From NCBI GenBank assembly GCA_934120735.1, contig CAKOVA010000073.1, forward strand, positions 1 through 8,120: a stretch of 8,120 nucleotides of DNA. The letters run 5' to 3'. This document shows positions 6,690 to 8,120 of the stretch, one piece after another. Positions within the stretch are counted from its first letter, which is position 1. Each line of letters begins with the position of its first letter. Made by a program: the position numbers and the translations under genes. The DNA is from an uncultured Prevotella sp. (GTDB lineage: Bacteria; Bacteroidota; Bacteroidia; Bacteroidales; Bacteroidaceae). The notes under the pieces were generated by a model. It saw nothing but the letters and a program-made list of their open reading frames with translations. It made no database searches and was not told the DNA's origin.

Positions 6690-7282
6690 CTCTCTTAATA
6701 GCTGTTATTTTATAATTTATTAATTATATTACGATTTATTAACGCTATCCACTTGGGTTAAAATCTACTTATTGGAGAAACAGGTAGAACACCCAAAAAT
6801 AAAGTGACACGAAGAGGGTACAGACTGAAAACTTCAACTATTTTTACCAAAAAAAGCCCCAAAAACAGCCCTTCATAATTCTCATTCTGGAAAAAAACAA
6901 TAGGCCTGGCGGATGAAAGCAAGGAGCTGTTTTTCCTCAAAATTCTGTTTTTCGATCTAAAAACAATGATATTACACGCACAGAAGCATCACTTAACACC
7001 TCAACGAACATGACTTTGTACGCCAAAAGCATGCATATTAGCGCACTAAGGCAATGCTTTTGAGAAAATAAGACTGATGAGAGGATTGTTTTTACGGCCG
7101 AAACGTTATAACGAGTTGTGTGATAACGAGATATGAATGTGCCTTATCCTTGGCGTATATGAAACCAAACAATCTACTGCTGGCAAATAATGAAATTTTG
7201 AAAGTTATGTTTGTAAAGAAAAATATCTCGGGTTTAGCTCTTGAAGATTCTTCTTGACATCTTGCTCCGAGAGCATAGGGTG
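6690..7282. other. Intergenic stretch without a recognisable gene
   Basis: I see no convincing gene, tRNA or rRNA in these roughly 590 bases. The only longer frame (6940-6758, minus, TTG start, 60 codons) is hydrophobic, low in complexity, and has no recognisable motif. The stretch includes a 9-bp direct repeat CTGTTTTTC (6927-6935 and 6945-6953), the inverted-repeat block at 7019-7157, and an 8-bp direct repeat ATAACGAG (7108-7115 and 7123-7130). It may hold remnants of dispersed repeats. Confidence 0.6.
7019..7157. repeat. Nested inverted repeats, possible structured RNA or repeat remnant
   Basis: TACGCCAA (7019-7026) is inverted at 7150-7157 (TTGGCGTA), and TAAGGCA (7047-7053) is inverted at 7140-7146 (TGCCTTA). 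The order is consistent with a single fold. Inside lies a separate perfect 9-bp inverted repeat, CAAAAGCAT at 7024-7032 with ATGCTTTTG at 7054-7062, which overlaps and competes with the outer pairs. No gene is associated. This could be a small RNA, a degraded miniature element, or chance; confidence in any function is low. Confidence 0.35.
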
Positions 7283-7517
7283 GGGGCGACGGAAGGTTGA
7301 TGGGAGTTGACGGGAGTAAACAGGGGAGTTAAAAGAAGTTGGCGGGGAGTAAAAAGGAGTTGCTGGATAGAAAACAGGAGTTAGCGGGGAGTTAAAAAGG
7401 AGTTAGCGGACAATAGTTTTTTGTGATTGACTACAAAAGCATTCGCTTTCTAATGCTCAGTTGAACTAATGTCCGATAACTCCTTTTTAACTCCCCGCTA
7501 ACTCCTGTTAACTCCCT
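7283..7517. repeat. GGAGTTA-type short-period array closed by a 39-bp inverted repeat, 3' of the GH13 gene
   Basis: From about 7290 to 7411 the plus strand repeats a 10-11-nt unit, consensus GGAGTTA plus 3-4 variable bases (GGAGTTGACG, GGAGTTAGCG, GGAGTTAAAAA and similar). The end of this run, 7373-7411, is inverted at 7471-7509 over 39 bp with a single mismatch (7405 against 7477). The 59-nt spacer contains its own small inverted repeat, AGCATT (7438-7443) with AATGCT (7452-7457). The right arm extends to 7516, 7 nt past the GH13 stop codon. Transcribed from the GH13 gene it would form a very long hairpin that could terminate transcription or protect the 3' end (inference). It resembles in design the array after rpsI. 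Confidence 0.88.
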
Positions 7518-7523
7518 TTCTAC

Positions 7524-8120
7524 CTATAATTCAATGACAAGCGTTTGGCGTGGAGACAACTTGATGTCTTTGCTCATGTCCACGTTTTCGCCGGTAATGA
7601 CGTCATGAGCAGTGGTTGATTTGCCAATTACTTCGGCGTAACGCTTCACGTCCAACCGGGCTTCTTTCGATGTTCCGTTGAGTATAGTCAGCACGGTTTT
7701 ACCTTGATGTTGGCGTGCCAGGACGTACACCCCTTGGTAAGGAATGAACTGAATCTGCTTGCCTTGGGTAATCACTTCATTGCCCTGTCGCCAATGCAGC
7801 AGCTTGCTGAGCCAGTTGAACATTTCATTTTGTTCCTTTGACCTGCCCTCTGCCGTGAATGCCGTGTGTGCATCGCCCGGGAAACCACCGGGGAAATCCT
7901 GCCGTACATGCCCATCGGTTATCTCTTTGGTGCCATTCATCAGCACCTCCGTGCCATAATACAGCTGCGGAGTGCGGTTCATGGTGAGCAAAAGAGCTAA
8001 GGCTTGTTTGAGTGCGGCGACATCTTGTCCATTGCCCAAGAATCGGTCGGTGTCGTGATTCTCAATAAACGCCATCACATTCTCGGGCTTTTCGTATAGG
8101 TAATCGTACACCAGTGAGTT
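7524..8120 (-). CDS. GH13 alpha-amylase family enzyme (neopullulanase/cyclomaltodextrinase-like), C-terminal 198 residues
   Basis: The frame runs in from the right edge, so the start lies outside the window; the apparent GTG start at 8111 is an internal Val. GH13 enzymes cleave alpha-glucosidic bonds in starch, pullulan or maltodextrins by a retaining mechanism. Seen (numbered from the edge): FIENHDTDRF at 18-27, which is GH13 conserved region IV, with His22 and the transition-state-stabilising Asp23. YYGTEVLMNG follows near 51-60, in the end of the TIM barrel. From about residue 115 there is a beta-rich C-terminal domain (VYVLARQHQGKTVLTILNGT and on) like that of cyclomaltodextrinases and SusA-type neopullulanases of Bacteroidota. 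The nucleophile and acid/base residues lie in the missing part. Whether it is secreted or cytoplasmic cannot be seen. It ends in TAG, followed at once by the GGAGTTA-type array. Family assignment is firm; exact specificity is not. Confidence 0.9.
   Translation of the reverse strand, partial: NSLVYDYLYEKPENVMAFIENHDTDRFLGNGQDVAALKQALALLLTMNRTPQLYYGTEVLMNGTKEITDGHVRQDFPGGFPGDAHTAFTAEGRSKEQNEMFNWLSKLLHWRQGNEVITQGKQIQFIPYQGVYVLARQHQGKTVLTILNGTSKEARLDVKRYAEVIGKSTTAHDVITGENVDMSKDIKLSPRQTLVIEL

Noticed and set aside
6758..6940. 60-codon minus-strand frame with TTG start and hydrophobic stretches
   Set aside because: It has no recognisable domain and is rich in Phe/Leu from T-rich DNA. It has no promoter or ribosome-binding evidence and ends upstream of the rplM promoter. 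It could be part of a dispersed repeat, which a genome self-comparison would show.
7206..7213. TATGTTTG on the plus strand, matching the -7 promoter consensus
   Set aside because: No TTTG-like -33 element lies at the right distance and no plus-strand gene follows, so it is probably chance in A/T-rich DNA.

Overview
The window reads as a piece of a Bacteroidota chromosome, most likely Prevotellaceae (Prevotella in the broad sense). Four things point there. The porU gene encodes the sortase of the type IX secretion system, which is confined to this phylum. Two upstream regions carry the Bacteroidota -7 promoter element TAnnTTTG. Most start codons follow A/T-rich DNA rather than a Shine-Dalgarno sequence. 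EF-Ts is about 330 residues long. The species cannot be fixed from the sequence alone. All recognisable genes lie on the minus strand, so transcription runs from high to low coordinates.

Layout in transcription order. (1) 8120-7524 is the 3' end of a GH13 alpha-amylase-family enzyme, cut by the window edge. (2) About 1 kb without a gene follows (7523-6508). It holds a short-period repeat array closed by a near-perfect 39-bp inverted repeat, a second structured stretch, and the promoter and probable RNA leader of the ribosomal operon. (3) 6507-3193 is the translation block rplM-rpsI-rpsB-tsf. A 330-bp array of 8-nt repeats separates rpsI from rpsB, and a terminator-like nested hairpin separates rpsB from tsf. 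A strong intrinsic terminator closes the block. (4) A new promoter then drives a two-gene unit: a small fumarylacetoacetate-hydrolase-family enzyme and, 17 nt downstream, porU, which is cut by the left edge after 796 codons.

The ribosomal block makes uL13, uS9, uS2 and elongation factor Ts. The leader upstream of rplM and the hairpin between rpsB and tsf are the likely control points. PorU is a C25 (gingipain-family) cysteine protease that removes C-terminal targeting domains from secreted cargo; both catalytic residues are visible.

The least ordinary content is the pair of short-period arrays. They differ in sequence but share an architecture: each begins 7-8 nt after a minus-strand stop codon with a short arm, followed by a longer array of complementary units. 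They look like two members of one class of post-gene repeat element. No new enzymatic or defence system is visible in the window.
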